Assembly: GCF_000725545.1 (NCBI RefSeq)
Contig: NZ_JNZP01000010.1
Coordinates: 124,001-188,000 of the forward strand
Length of the DNA: 64,000 bases
DNA from: Streptomyces exfoliatus
Lineage (GTDB): Bacteria > Actinomycetota > Actinomycetes > Streptomycetales > Streptomycetaceae
Reading direction: 5' to 3'
A program made the translations under genes and the position numbers. Positions 24,521 to 34,312 of the stretch are shown here, one piece after another. The notes below the pieces were generated by a model. The model was not told where the DNA came from, did no database searches, and saw only the letters and a program-made list of their open reading frames with translations. Numbering within the stretch: the stretch's first letter is position 1; each line of letters starts with the position of its first letter.

Positions 24521-26071
24521 CTAGATCCAGCTCAGTTCCCACAGGCGCCAGATGCCCGTGCCGTCCGTCAGGTACTGGGAGCCGGCGACGGCCTCCGTGG
24601 ACAGGACGTAGTCCTTCTTCTGCCACAGCGGGACGAGCGGGACCTCGGCCGCGACCTCGCTCTGGATGTCCTTGAAGTCGGACGTCGCCCGGGACCGGTC
24701 GCTGAACTGCTGCGTCGAGGCGATCAGGGCGTCGATCTTCTTGCTGGAGAACCCGTTGTGCAGGGTGTTCCCGGTGCCGACGAGCGGTGCGGTGAAGCTG
24801 TCGGAGTCGGGGAAGTCGGGGAGCCAGCCGACGGTGTACGCGTCGTAGGCGCCGCTCGCGTACGCCTTCTGGAAGGCCTGCCACTCGGCTTCGACGGTCT
24901 CGACCTCGAAGAGGCCGGACGCCTCCAGCTGCCGCTTGATCTCGGCGGTCTCGGCGGCGTAGGTGGCGTCCTTGCGGTAGCCGAAGGTGAACTTCACCGG
25001 GGTCTTGATGTCGGCCGCCTCCAGGAGCTGCTTCGCCTTCTTGGCGCTCGGCTCCGGATTGACGTCGTAGAACGCGGTGCTGTGCCCGATGAAGCCCTGC
25101 GGGATGAGCGAGTACAGCGGCTCGACCGTGCCCTTGAAGGGGCCGGTGGTGATCGCCGGGCGGTCGAGGACGGCGGCGACGGCCTGCCGCACGGCCTTGT
25201 CGGCCATGGGCGAGCCGGGCCGGACGTTGAGGTTGAGGTTGCGGATCTCCGCGCTCTCCGCCTCGGTGACCCGGATCCCGTCGGTGTTCAGGGTCGAGAC
25301 GAACTCCGGCGGGAGCTGCCGGTGCGTCACCTGGACGGCCCCGGTCTTCCAGGCGTTCGCGAGGTCCGCGGACTGGCCGAAGTACTTCACGAGGACCGGG
25401 CGGCCGGCCTTGGTGACGGCGCCCCGGTACTTCGTGTTGGGCTCCAGGAGGGCGGACTCGCCCTCCTTGTACTCCTTGAGGACGTACGGACCCGAGCCGT
25501 CCACCGCCGAGCCCGTACGCAGCTTGTCGGCCGGGTACTGGTCACGGTCGACGATCGAACCGGCGCCCGTGGCCACCTTCAGCGGGAACGTGGCGTCCCT
25601 GCCGCTCAGGTGGAAGGTGACGGTGCGGCCCGAGGCCGTGACGCTCTTCAGCGTCGGGAAGAGGGCCTTGGGGCCGACGTCCGTCTTGATGCGCAGCATC
25701 CGCTCGAAGGAGTACTTGACGTCCTCCGCGGTCACCTTGCGCCCGTTGGAGAAGGCGAGGTCGTCGCGGAGCTTGCACTCGTACGTCGACAGCTTGGCGC
25801 CCGTGAACTTGCAGCTCTCCGCCGCGTCCGGGACGGGGGTCGTGGACCCCTCCTTGAACGTCAGCAGCGACTGGAAGATGTTGCTGTACATGGCCCAGGA
25901 ACCGGCGTCGTACGCGCCGGCCGGGTCCAGTGAAGTGATCTCGTCGGTTGTGCCGACACTGATCGGATCGGTCCGGCCGTCGTCGGAGGGCAGGAGTTGC
26001 CAGCCCCCCACTCCGGCGGCCACCAGTACTCCACAAATGATGAGGATCCGCAGACGGACCGTCGACCGCAT
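24521..26071 (-). CDS. ABC transporter oligopeptide-binding protein (SBP family 5), orphan
   Basis: A 516-residue family 5 solute-binding protein. A membrane-spanning N-terminus (MRSTVRLRILIICGVLVAAGVGGW) has no lipobox Cys, so it is anchored rather than a lipoprotein. The family core follows: VGTTDEITSLDPAGAYD, then LRDDLAFSNGRKVTAEDVKYSFERML. ATG 26071 has GGAAG upstream. No permease or ATPase gene is nearby, so it may share a transporter encoded elsewhere or act as a receptor. Confidence 0.88.
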   Translation of the reverse strand: MRSTVRLRILIICGVLVAAGVGGWQLLPSDDGRTDPISVGTTDEITSLDPAGAYDAGSWAMYSNIFQSLLTFKEGSTTPVPDAAESCKFTGAKLSTYECKLRDDLAFSNGRKVTAEDVKYSFERMLRIKTDVGPKALFPTLKSVTASGRTVTFHLSGRDATFPLKVATGAGSIVDRDQYPADKLRTGSAVDGSGPYVLKEYKEGESALLEPNTKYRGAVTKAGRPVLVKYFGQSADLANAWKTGAVQVTHRQLPPEFVSTLNTDGIRVTEAESAEIRNLNLNVRPGSPMADKAVRQAVAAVLDRPAITTGPFKGTVEPLYSLIPQGFIGHSTAFYDVNPEPSAKKAKQLLEAADIKTPVKFTFGYRKDATYAAETAEIKRQLEASGLFEVETVEAEWQAFQKAYASGAYDAYTVGWLPDFPDSDSFTAPLVGTGNTLHNGFSSKKIDALIASTQQFSDRSRATSDFKDIQSEVAAEVPLVPLWQKKDYVLSTEAVAGSQYLTDGTGIWRLWELSWI

Positions 26072-26262
26072 TGCCGTGCTTCCTTTTTTCGTCCACCCCA
26101 GCTGCGACGGCCCCCGGAACGCCGCGATGCCCGTCATCCCATCACACGGTTTTCACAAGGGGAAGAGGAAACTTTTACACGACAGGTATATGTCCGGGAA
26201 ATGCGAATTTAAGTCGATGAGCAGCCCGTATCGACCTCTGCGCGGGGAGTGACCGGCCCCGG

Positions 26263-27627
26263 TTACGCCTGTTTCGAGGCGAGTTCGACCAGGGTGATGT
26301 CCGAGGGCGCCCCGACCCGTACGGGAGGTCCCCAGGCGCCCGCGCCCCGCGAGACGTACAGCTGGGTGTCGCCGTACCGTTCGAGCCCCGCGACGGTCGG
26401 GTTGGCCAGTTCGGCCAGGTAGTTGCCGGGCCAGAGCTGGCCGCCGTGGGTGTGGCCGGAGAGCTGGAGGTCCACGCCGTGGCGTACGGCGTCGTGGACG
26501 ACGATCGGCTGGTGCGCGAGGAGGACCGCGGCGCGGGCCCGGTCGCGGTCGCCGAGGGCCCGTGCGAAGTCGGGGCCCTGGCCCTCGCTCTCCCCCGCGA
26601 TGTCGTCGACGCCCGCGAGGTCGAAGCCGGCCGCGATCTCCAGCCGCTCGTTGCGCAGCGGGCGCAGGCCGAGTTCGCGGACGTGGTCGACCCAGGCGTC
26701 GGCGCCCGAGAAGTACTCGTGGTTGCCGGTCACGAAGAAGGAGCCGTGGCGGGCGCGGAGCCGCGCGAGGGGCTCCGCGGCGGAGCCGAGGTTCTCCACG
26801 GTGCCGTCGACGAGGTCGCCGACGACCGCGATCAGGTCGGGCTGGGTGGAGTTGATCGCGTCCACGATGCGCTGGGTGTGGGCGCGGCCCAGGATCGGGC
26901 CGAGGTGGATGTCGGACACGACGGCGATCCGGTAGCCGTGCGCGGCGCGCGGCACCTTGGCGAGCGGGACGGTGACCCGCTTGATCCGGGGGCCGCGCAG
27001 CACGCCGTACGCGCCGTATCCCACGGTCGCCGCGGCGACGGCGGCGGCGGTGCCGCCGACGACCCGGGAGACGAAGAGCCGCCGGGAGACCTCGGCGGGT
27101 GCGGACACGGACGCGGACGCGGGCTCGGCCGGCCCGGCGGGCGGCTCGGCGGGGGTCTCCGCGGGCGTCTCCACGGCGGGTGCGGCCTCGGGGACGAGGA
27201 CCGGCACGGGAGCGGCCGCCGGCGCGGCGGCCGTCGCCGGCACGGGAGCGGTTGTCAGTGCGGCGGTCGCCGGCGTGGCGGCCGTCGCCGGCGCCGCCGC
27301 CCTCGCGTCCCGGCGGGCGAGCCAGGCACGCAGGGCGGGCCGGACGGCCTCGCCGACGGCCAGGGCGAGCGTCACGTACAGGAGCAGGGCGAGCCAGAGG
27401 AAGCCCGGCCAGGCGACCGCCTGCTGGAGCACGAAGGGGGCTCCGGCCCGGGCGGAGCCCAGGGCCGCGAACGACAGCAGGGGCAGCACCACGACGGCGA
27501 CCGTGCCCAGGCGCCGGGGAAGGCTCCCGCGCGTCGTGACGTCACGCACGAGGCGCCGCCACACGTACCAGTGGACCGCGCCGAGCAGCGCGAGAACCAC
27601 GATCAGGACCAGCAGGAACACGACCAC
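26263..27627 (-). CDS. Membrane-anchored metallophosphoesterase
   Basis: A 454-residue protein. N-terminal membrane helices lie at about 1-20, 40-60 and 70-92, then a long Ala/Pro/Thr linker (residues 105-180), a twin-Arg-like segment (SRRLFVSRVVGG), and a calcineurin-like phosphoesterase domain with the metal motifs VVSDIHLGP, VGDLVDG, GNHEY and SGHTHGGQ. It probably cleaves a phosphoester outside the cytoplasm, perhaps of lipids or wall polymers. GTG 27627 follows a GGGG run. It lies 22 nt after the small membrane gene. Confidence 0.9.
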   Translation of the reverse strand: MVVFLLVLIVVLALLGAVHWYVWRRLVRDVTTRGSLPRRLGTVAVVVLPLLSFAALGSARAGAPFVLQQAVAWPGFLWLALLLYVTLALAVGEAVRPALRAWLARRDARAAAPATAATPATAALTTAPVPATAAAPAAAPVPVLVPEAAPAVETPAETPAEPPAGPAEPASASVSAPAEVSRRLFVSRVVGGTAAAVAAATVGYGAYGVLRGPRIKRVTVPLAKVPRAAHGYRIAVVSDIHLGPILGRAHTQRIVDAINSTQPDLIAVVGDLVDGTVENLGSAAEPLARLRARHGSFFVTGNHEYFSGADAWVDHVRELGLRPLRNERLEIAAGFDLAGVDDIAGESEGQGPDFARALGDRDRARAAVLLAHQPIVVHDAVRHGVDLQLSGHTHGGQLWPGNYLAELANPTVAGLERYGDTQLYVSRGAGAWGPPVRVGAPSDITLVELASKQA

Positions 27628-27649
27628 GCCCCGAAACCCCTCTTCTCAG

Positions 27650-27895
27650 TCAGTCGATCGATCGGCGCGCGGCGCGCACCCCACGCAACCCGAGCACCCC
27701 GATCACCGTCCCCAGGACAAAGGACGTGACGGCGAGCAGCAGGTGAACCCAGAAGTAGGCCGTCGGGTCGCCGGCGTCGTCGAACGCGAGGCCGCTCCCG
27801 TCCTGCCACAGGTTCTTGACGAAGGTGACCCAGATGAACCAGCTCCACACCCCGAACGCGAGCAGGAACCAGGAGACGCGGCGGCTGAGCTTCAT
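27650..27895 (-). CDS. SCO4848-type small membrane protein
   Basis: An 81-residue protein with two membrane helices (about 8-25 and 47-70) and a short loop (KNLWQDGSGLAFDDAGD). I recall it as the SCO4848 family of actinobacterial membrane proteins, always near a metallophosphoesterase and a D-Ala-D-Ala carboxypeptidase. A GATACT -10-like box 6 nt before ATG 27895 suggests a leaderless transcript. Function unknown; context suggests the envelope. Confidence 0.8.
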   Translation of the reverse strand: MKLSRRVSWFLLAFGVWSWFIWVTFVKNLWQDGSGLAFDDAGDPTAYFWVHLLLAVTSFVLGTVIGVLGLRGVRAARRSID

Positions 27896-28004
27896 GACCC
27901 CAGTATCACCGTGCGCCTCCCGGCCCCCGCGTCCGGGTGGACGAGCCGGGTCGAAGCGCCAGCCGGGGTTCGGATCCCTGTTCCGTACCTGTACGTTCAC
28001 GACC

Positions 28005-29276
28005 GTGTCTGCTTCGAAGAAGGCCGCTTGGGCGGTCGCCGCTGCTGTGTTGCTGCCGCTTGCCGTCGCCGTGCCCGCCCACGCGGACACGAAGGACGAG
28101 AAGGACAAACAGCCCAAGCCGCCCGCCACGATGTCCTCGCTCGGCGGCCCCCTGCTCGGCAGCCCCGGCACCCAGGTGAAGTTGGGCCCCGGCGCCCCGG
28201 TGCTGCCGAAGGACCTGTCGGGCCGTGCCTGGATCGTCGCCGACGCGGAGAGCGGCCAGGTCCTCGCCGCGCACAACGCGCACTGGCCGCTCGCCCCGGC
28301 CTCCACCCTCAAGATGCTCTTCGCGGACACCCTGCTGCCGAAGTTCCCCAAGACGCAGAACCACCTGGTCACCAACGCCGACCTGGCGGGGATAGGAGCG
28401 GGCTCCAGCCTGGTCGGCATCAAGGAGAAGCAGACCTACAGCGTCCACGACCTGTGGCTCGGCGTCTTCCTGCGCTCGGGCAACGACGCCGTGCACGTCC
28501 TGACCAACATGAACAACGGCCTCCGGCAGACCGTGAAGGACATGAACGCCCGCGCGCGCGAGCTCCAGGCGCTCGACACCCAGGTGGTCTCCCCGGACGG
28601 TTACGACGCCCCGGGCCAGGTCTCCTCCGCGTACGACCTGACGCTCATCGCCCGCAGCGGCATGCAGAACCCCGACTTCCGCGCGTACGCCGCCACGCCC
28701 AGGGCCGTCTTCCCCGGCGAGCTGAAGCCGGGCGGGAAGAAGCGCGAGACGTTCGAGATCCAGAACACCAACCGGCTGCTCACGGGCGACTTCGGCGTCG
28801 CCCCCTACCAGGGCATCGCCGGGGTCAAGAACGGCAACACCACGCACGCGGGCGCCACCTTCACGGGCGTCGCGGAGCGCAACGGCAAGGTCCTCCTCGT
28901 CACGGTGATGAACCCGTCGTCGAAGGAGCAGCACGCGGTCTACCGCGAGACCGCCCGGCTGCTGGACTGGGGCTTCGCCGCGGCGGGCAAGGTGACCCCG
29001 GTCGGCGAGCTGGTGCCGCCGCTGTCCGCGCGTACGGGGACGACCGTGCCGGCCGACGGTTCGGCGCCCGCGCCCGGCAAGAACGCCACCGCGGACACCG
29101 TCCGGGCCGCGGCCACCGACGAGAAGTCCGGTGGCGTGGGGATCGCGCTCGCCGTGGCCGGCGGGGTGCTCGTACTCCTCGCCGGGGCCGTCTTCCTGGT
29201 CAACCGGCGCTGGCCGCTGTCGGCGTCGGCGGGGCGGCGTCGACACCCTCAGCCGGATCCCGACGTGAATCCGTAG
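28005..29276 (+). CDS. D-alanyl-D-alanine carboxypeptidase (S11 family)
   Basis: A 423-residue low-molecular-weight penicillin-binding protein. Signal peptide (VLLPLAVAVPAHA), SxxK motif in PASTLKML, SxN in LRSGNDAV, and the third motif as KNG (GVKNGNTTHAG) in place of KTG. A C-terminal membrane helix (GIALAVAGGVLVLLAGAVFLV) anchors it. It trims the terminal D-Ala of peptidoglycan stem peptides. GTG 28005 lies 7 nt after TACGTT (27992-27997), with TTCGGA 17 nt upstream as -35, so it is leaderless. The 3' end overlaps the convergent YihY gene by 77 nt. Confidence 0.93.
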   Translation: MSASKKAAWAVAAAVLLPLAVAVPAHADTKDEKDKQPKPPATMSSLGGPLLGSPGTQVKLGPGAPVLPKDLSGRAWIVADAESGQVLAAHNAHWPLAPASTLKMLFADTLLPKFPKTQNHLVTNADLAGIGAGSSLVGIKEKQTYSVHDLWLGVFLRSGNDAVHVLTNMNNGLRQTVKDMNARARELQALDTQVVSPDGYDAPGQVSSAYDLTLIARSGMQNPDFRAYAATPRAVFPGELKPGGKKRETFEIQNTNRLLTGDFGVAPYQGIAGVKNGNTTHAGATFTGVAERNGKVLLVTVMNPSSKEQHAVYRETARLLDWGFAAAGKVTPVGELVPPLSARTGTTVPADGSAPAPGKNATADTVRAAATDEKSGGVGIALAVAGGVLVLLAGAVFLVNRRWPLSASAGRRRHPQPDPDVNP

Positions 29277-30111
29277 CCGTCCAGGCGGCACAGAACAGCA
29301 GGAGCTTCGCGGTGAAGTTGATCCAGAGCATCAGGGCGATCGGAACGCCGAACGCCCCGTACATCGACTTCCCCGCGACGTCCCTCATGTAGCCGCCGAG
29401 CAGCAGCTTGAGCAGCTCGAAGCCGACCGCCCCCATGAGCGCGGCGATCACGAGCGCGCGGCGGGGCGGGTGCACGCCGGGCAGCAGCGTCAGCACGTAC
29501 AGCAGGATCAGGAAGTCGGCGACGACGGCGACGAGGACGGCGGCGGCCTGGAGGAGGACTCCACCAGCCCCTTCGCCGGAGACGCCGACCTGGTCCGCGC
29601 TCCAGCCGACGGCGGTGGAGCCGAGCCAGGACGCGGCGAGCGAGCCGACGGCGACGCCGCCGAAGCCGACGAGGATGAGCGCGTCCTTGCCCTTTAGCAC
29701 GACCGGGTTGCCCTCGTCCACGTCGTCGAGCTTCCACACCGCGCGCAGACAGTCCCGCATGGAGCCGACCCAGCCGATGCCGGTCACGAGGAGAAGCGCG
29801 CCCGCGACGAGTCCGACGGTGCCGGCGTTGGCGACCAGGCCGCCGATGTCGAGCTGCTCGGAGATCCCCGGGACCTGATCGGCGATCTTCTCCTCGATCC
29901 GGTCGAGCTGCTCCTGGGAGAGGAGCGCGGCGCCGATCGCTGCGGCCAGGGTGATCAGCGGGAAGAGGGCCAGGAAGGAGAGGAAGGTGATCGCGGCGGC
30001 GAGCCGGCTCCAGTGGACCTCGTCGAGGGTCTCGTACGCGCGCCAGGCGTGGGTGCGCATGAGGCGGACGACCCAGGGGCCGATGACGGGGATCTTGGTC
30101 AGCCAGTCCAT
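29200..30111 (-). CDS. YihY/virulence factor BrkB family membrane protein
   Basis: A 303-residue membrane protein with six helices in the YihY arrangement. WSRLAAAITFLSFLALFPLITL (family start) and the late GAFGVPIALMLWINFTAKLLLF are diagnostic. Family members were once taken for RNase BN, which is not supported; the true role is unknown. Its 3' end runs 77 nt into the carboxypeptidase gene on the other strand, so the last 25 codons of each gene are antisense. Confidence 0.9.
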   Translation of the reverse strand: MDWLTKIPVIGPWVVRLMRTHAWRAYETLDEVHWSRLAAAITFLSFLALFPLITLAAAIGAALLSQEQLDRIEEKIADQVPGISEQLDIGGLVANAGTVGLVAGALLLVTGIGWVGSMRDCLRAVWKLDDVDEGNPVVLKGKDALILVGFGGVAVGSLAASWLGSTAVGWSADQVGVSGEGAGGVLLQAAAVLVAVVADFLILLYVLTLLPGVHPPRRALVIAALMGAVGFELLKLLLGGYMRDVAGKSMYGAFGVPIALMLWINFTAKLLLFCAAWTATDSRRDPAEGVDAAPPTPTAASAG

Positions 30112-30260
30112 GTGCGTAGCTCTACCCGCACCTCCCCGCTCGATCCGCGCGCTGCTCCGGGGTGTTTTCGTGACACTCCTTTAATCACCCATTTCGCCGA
30201 ATCGCCATGCCGCACTTCAATACCGGCATAAGCGACAGAGACGGCTATACGGTCACCCTC

Positions 30261-31652
30261 ATGGCTGTCGAGACCCACGTCCTTGACGACGACTGCGTCG
30301 CACTCAGCGGCTGGGGGCGCACCGCCCCGACCCTCGCGCGCGTGTACCGGCCCCGCGGCCACGCCGAGGCGGCCGAGGCCGTCCGCGCCCACGGGGCACG
30401 CGGCACGATCGCCCGCGGCACGATCGCCCGCGGTCTCGGCCGCGCGTACGGGGACGCCGCCCAGAACGCCGGCGGCACCGTCCTCGACATGACCGGCCTC
30501 GACCGGATCCTGGCCGTCGACGCCACCACCGGCCTCGTCGTCTGCGAGGCGGGGGTCAGCCTGCACCGGCTGATGGCGGCGCTGCTGCCGCTCGGCTGGT
30601 TCGTCCCCGTCACCCCCGCCACGCGGTACGTCACCGTCGGCGGCGCCGTCGCGTCCGACGTCCACGGTACGAACCACCAGGTCGTGGGCTCCTTCGCCCG
30701 GCACGTCACCGCCCTCGAACTCCTCACCGCCGACGGCGGCGTCCGGACCGTGCCGCCCGGCACCCCGCTCTTCGACGCCACCACCGGCGGCATGGGCCTG
30801 ACCGGCGTGATCCTCTCCGTCACCCTGCGGCTGCTGCCCGTCGAGACCTCGCTGATGAGCGTGGACACCGAACGCGCCCGCGACCTCGACGACCTGATGG
30901 ACCGGCTCGGCTCCACCGGCCACCGCCGGAGCCACTCCGTCGCCTGGATCGACCTGCTCGCCCGGGGCGCCGCCACCGGCCGCGCCGTCCTCACCCGCGC
31001 CGACCACGCCCCCTACGACGCGCTGCCCCGCCGCCACCGGGCCCGCCGTGAACCCCTCGCCTTCCGCCCCGGACGGCTGCCCGCCCCGCCGCCGTACGTC
31101 CCCGGCGGGCTGCTGAACCGGACCACCGTCGGACTCCTCAACGAGCTCCGGTACCGCCGGGCCGCCCGCGCGAGCACCGGCCGGCTCCAGCCGCTCACGG
31201 CCTTCTTCCATCCCCTCGACGGCATCCCGCACCGGAACAGGGTCTACGGGCGCGAGGGCGTCGTCCCGTACCGCTTCGTCGTCCCGTACGGACAGGAGGA
31301 GGCCCTGCGGAGGGTGGTCCTGCGGATCGCCGCGCGCGGCTGCCCCTCCTCCCCCGCCACCCTCAGGCGCTTCGGCGCGGGCGGCCCCGGCTGGCTCTCC
31401 TTTCCCCGCCCCGGCTGGGCCCTCGCCCTCGACCTGCCCGCCGGGCTCCCCGGGCTCGGCGCCTTCCTCGACGCGCTCGACGAGGAGGTCGCGGGCGCGG
31501 GCGGCCGGGTCTGCCTCGCCCAGGACTCGCGGGTACGGCCGGAGGCGCTGGCCGCGATGTATCCCCGGCTCGACGAGTTCCGCGCCCTGCGCGCCGAGCT
31601 CGACCCCCGCTCCACCTTCACCTCGGACCTCTCCCGCCGCCTCGCCCTCTAG
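30261..31652 (+). CDS. FAD-linked oxidase, DprE1-like
   Basis: A 463-residue VAO-fold flavoprotein. RGLGRAYGDAAQNAGGTVLDM and the FAD-binding VGGAVASDVHGTNH match decaprenylphosphoryl-ribose oxidase DprE1, which with DprE2 epimerises polyprenyl-phosphoryl ribose to arabinose. The position that is the drug-target Cys387 in M. tuberculosis DprE1 appears to be Ala here (GWALALDLP). A short direct repeat gives RGTIARGTIARG near residue 47. TACGGT (30248-30253) lies 7 nt before ATG 30261, so it is leaderless. It is followed 8 nt later by the DprE2-like gene. Confidence 0.85.
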   Translation: MAVETHVLDDDCVALSGWGRTAPTLARVYRPRGHAEAAEAVRAHGARGTIARGTIARGLGRAYGDAAQNAGGTVLDMTGLDRILAVDATTGLVVCEAGVSLHRLMAALLPLGWFVPVTPATRYVTVGGAVASDVHGTNHQVVGSFARHVTALELLTADGGVRTVPPGTPLFDATTGGMGLTGVILSVTLRLLPVETSLMSVDTERARDLDDLMDRLGSTGHRRSHSVAWIDLLARGAATGRAVLTRADHAPYDALPRRHRARREPLAFRPGRLPAPPPYVPGGLLNRTTVGLLNELRYRRAARASTGRLQPLTAFFHPLDGIPHRNRVYGREGVVPYRFVVPYGQEEALRRVVLRIAARGCPSSPATLRRFGAGGPGWLSFPRPGWALALDLPAGLPGLGAFLDALDEEVAGAGGRVCLAQDSRVRPEALAAMYPRLDEFRALRAELDPRSTFTSDLSRRLAL

Positions 31653-31660
31653 GAGCCCCC

Positions 31661-32416
31661 ATGAAGGACGCCTTCGGCGCACCGCAGTCCCTGCTCGTCC
31701 TCGGCGGCACCTCCGAGATCGGGCTCGCCACCGCCCGGCGGCTGATCGCACGGCGGACCCGTACCGTCTGGCTGGCCGGGCGCCCCTCCCCCGCGCTGAC
31801 CGCCGCGGCCGACTCGCTGCGCGCGCTCGGCGCCGACGTGCACACCGTCCCCTTCGACGCGCTCGACACCGAGTCGCACGAGGAGCGGCTCGGCAAGATC
31901 TTCACGGAGGGTGACATCGACATGGTGCTGCTCGCCTTCGGGGTCCCCGGCGACCAGGCGCGCGACGAGTCCGACCCCGTCGCCGCCGTCCGCGTCGCCC
32001 AGACCAACTACACCGGCGCCGTCTCCGCGGGACTGGTGTGCGCGGGCGCGCTCCAGGCGCAGGGGCACGGCTCGCTGGTGGTGCTCTCCTCGGTGGCGGG
32101 CGAGCGGGCCCGCCGCGCCGACTTCATCTACGGCTCCTCGAAGGCGGGGCTCGACGCCTTCGCCCAGGGCCTCGGGGACGCGCTGCACGGCACGGGCGTG
32201 CACGTCATGGTCGTACGGCCCGGATTCGTGCGCTCGCGGAGGACGGCCGGGCTCGCGGAGGGGCCGCTCCCGACCACCCCGGAGGCGGTCGCGAGCGCGA
32301 TCGAGCTGGGGCTGCGGCGCCGCTCGGAGACGGTGTGGGTGCCGGGGGCGCTGCGGATGGTGATGGCCGCGGTGCGGCACGCGCCGAGGCCGCTGTTCCG
32401 GCGGCTGCCGGTGTGA
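31661..32416 (+). CDS. Short-chain dehydrogenase, DprE2-like
   Basis: A 251-residue SDR. NAD-binding LVLGGTSEIGLATARRL at the N-terminus, NYTG-like QTNYTGAV, catalytic Ser in LSSVAGERARR and YGSSK (YxxxK). It is the usual partner of the upstream flavoprotein and would reduce the 2'-keto intermediate. The ribosome site AGGAG overlaps the previous stop. Streptomyces walls do not generally carry arabinogalactan, so the actual product here is open. Confidence 0.86.
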   Translation: MKDAFGAPQSLLVLGGTSEIGLATARRLIARRTRTVWLAGRPSPALTAAADSLRALGADVHTVPFDALDTESHEERLGKIFTEGDIDMVLLAFGVPGDQARDESDPVAAVRVAQTNYTGAVSAGLVCAGALQAQGHGSLVVLSSVAGERARRADFIYGSSKAGLDAFAQGLGDALHGTGVHVMVVRPGFVRSRRTAGLAEGPLPTTPEAVASAIELGLRRRSETVWVPGALRMVMAAVRHAPRPLFRRLPV

Positions 32417-32464
32417 GGTGCTGGGGGGCGGGGCGGAGGCGTCAGCCGGTGGGGGTGGCGGAGG

Positions 32465-33061
32465 TCAGCCCGTAGGGGTGGCGGTCGGCGCATCGCACGG
32501 GCTGACGCCCTGCGACGGGACGGCCGGCACCGGACGGCCGCTGCCGAACATGTAGTCGCACAGCTTCCGCCAGACGCCGTCCGGACCCTGCTCGTACAGA
32601 GCGAAGGAGCGGCAGGTCCAGGCCGCCTCGTAGCCGGCGAGCTCCTCGAACGCCCGGTCCATCCCCTCCTCGGAGATGCCGTGCGCCACGGTGACGTGCG
32701 GGTGGTACGGGAACTGGAGCTCGCGCACCAGCGGCCCCGTCTCGTCCCGGATCAGGTGCTGGAGGCGGCGGCAGGGCGAGTCGCCCTCCTCCACCTTCAC
32801 GTAGACGACCGGGGAGAGCGGACGGAAGGTCCCGGTGCCCTTCAGGCGTACCGGGAAGGGCTGGTGGCCGGCGGCGACACCGGCGAGGTGCGTCTCGATC
32901 TCCGGCAGCCGCTCCTCCGGGACCTCGGTCGGCGGGACCAGCGTGACGTGCGTGGGGATGCCGTAGGCGGCCGGGTCCCCGAAGCCGGCGCGCCGCTCCT
33001 GGAGCAGGCTGCCGTAGGGCTCCGGGACCGCGATCGAAACGCCGAGCGTTACGGTCCCCAC
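32465..33061 (-). CDS. 2'-5' RNA ligase / phosphoesterase family protein
   Basis: A 198-residue 2H-phosphoesterase family protein with both catalytic motifs, THVTLVPP (near residue 37) and PHVTVAHG (near residue 121). The family includes RNA 2',3'-cyclic phosphodiesterases and 2'-5' ligases. GTG 33061 has GGAGGA 6 nt upstream and is preferred to the earlier ATG. It lies downstream of trpS but is separated by a terminator and a repeat region. Confidence 0.87.
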   Translation of the reverse strand: MGTVTLGVSIAVPEPYGSLLQERRAGFGDPAAYGIPTHVTLVPPTEVPEERLPEIETHLAGVAAGHQPFPVRLKGTGTFRPLSPVVYVKVEEGDSPCRRLQHLIRDETGPLVRELQFPYHPHVTVAHGISEEGMDRAFEELAGYEAAWTCRSFALYEQGPDGVWRKLCDYMFGSGRPVPAVPSQGVSPCDAPTATPTG

Positions 33062-33090
33062 GTCGTTCTCCTCCGTCGTGCTTCGACTGG

Positions 33091-33138
33091 TGTGCGGTGG
33101 TGGCTTGTCTGCGGTGGTGGCTCGTGTGCGGTGTGGCG
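33091..33138. repeat. Degenerate GTGCGGTGGTGGC tandem repeat
   Basis: Three imperfect copies of about 16-19 bp (TGTGCGGTGGTGGC, TGTCTGCGGTGGTGGC, TGTGCGGTGTGGCG) lie between the RNA ligase start and the trpS terminator. No function is evident. Confidence 0.55.
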
Positions 33139-33140
33139 CG

Positions 33141-33177
33141 GGGTGGTGCAGCCGCCAGTGTGCGGCCTGCACCACCC
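33141..33177 (-). terminator. Terminator downstream of trpS
   Basis: A 10-bp plus 5-bp stem with one bulged base (33141-33155 with 33162-33177) lies 66 nt past the trpS stop on the minus strand. Confidence 0.65.
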
Positions 33178-33242
33178 TTATGGCCAGAGTCGTCCGCCTC
33201 GGTGCCCGCTGGGCGGAAGGTCCGTGCCCGGCGGGCAGGACG

Positions 33243-34304
<1,062 letters not shown>

Positions 34305-34312
34305 TCAAGAGT

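Noticed and set aside
24758..25933. A 391-codon plus-strand frame opposite the oligopeptide-binding protein
   Set aside because: It is a composition shadow with no protein-like motif; the minus-strand gene has family signatures throughout.
29200..30111. RNase BN for the YihY-family protein
   Set aside because: That name came from an early misassignment; the protein is a polytopic membrane protein with no nuclease motif.
33091..33138. CRISPR or riboswitch in the repeat region between trpS and the RNA ligase gene
   Set aside because: Copies are degenerate and adjacent without spacers, and no conserved aptamer pairing is visible.
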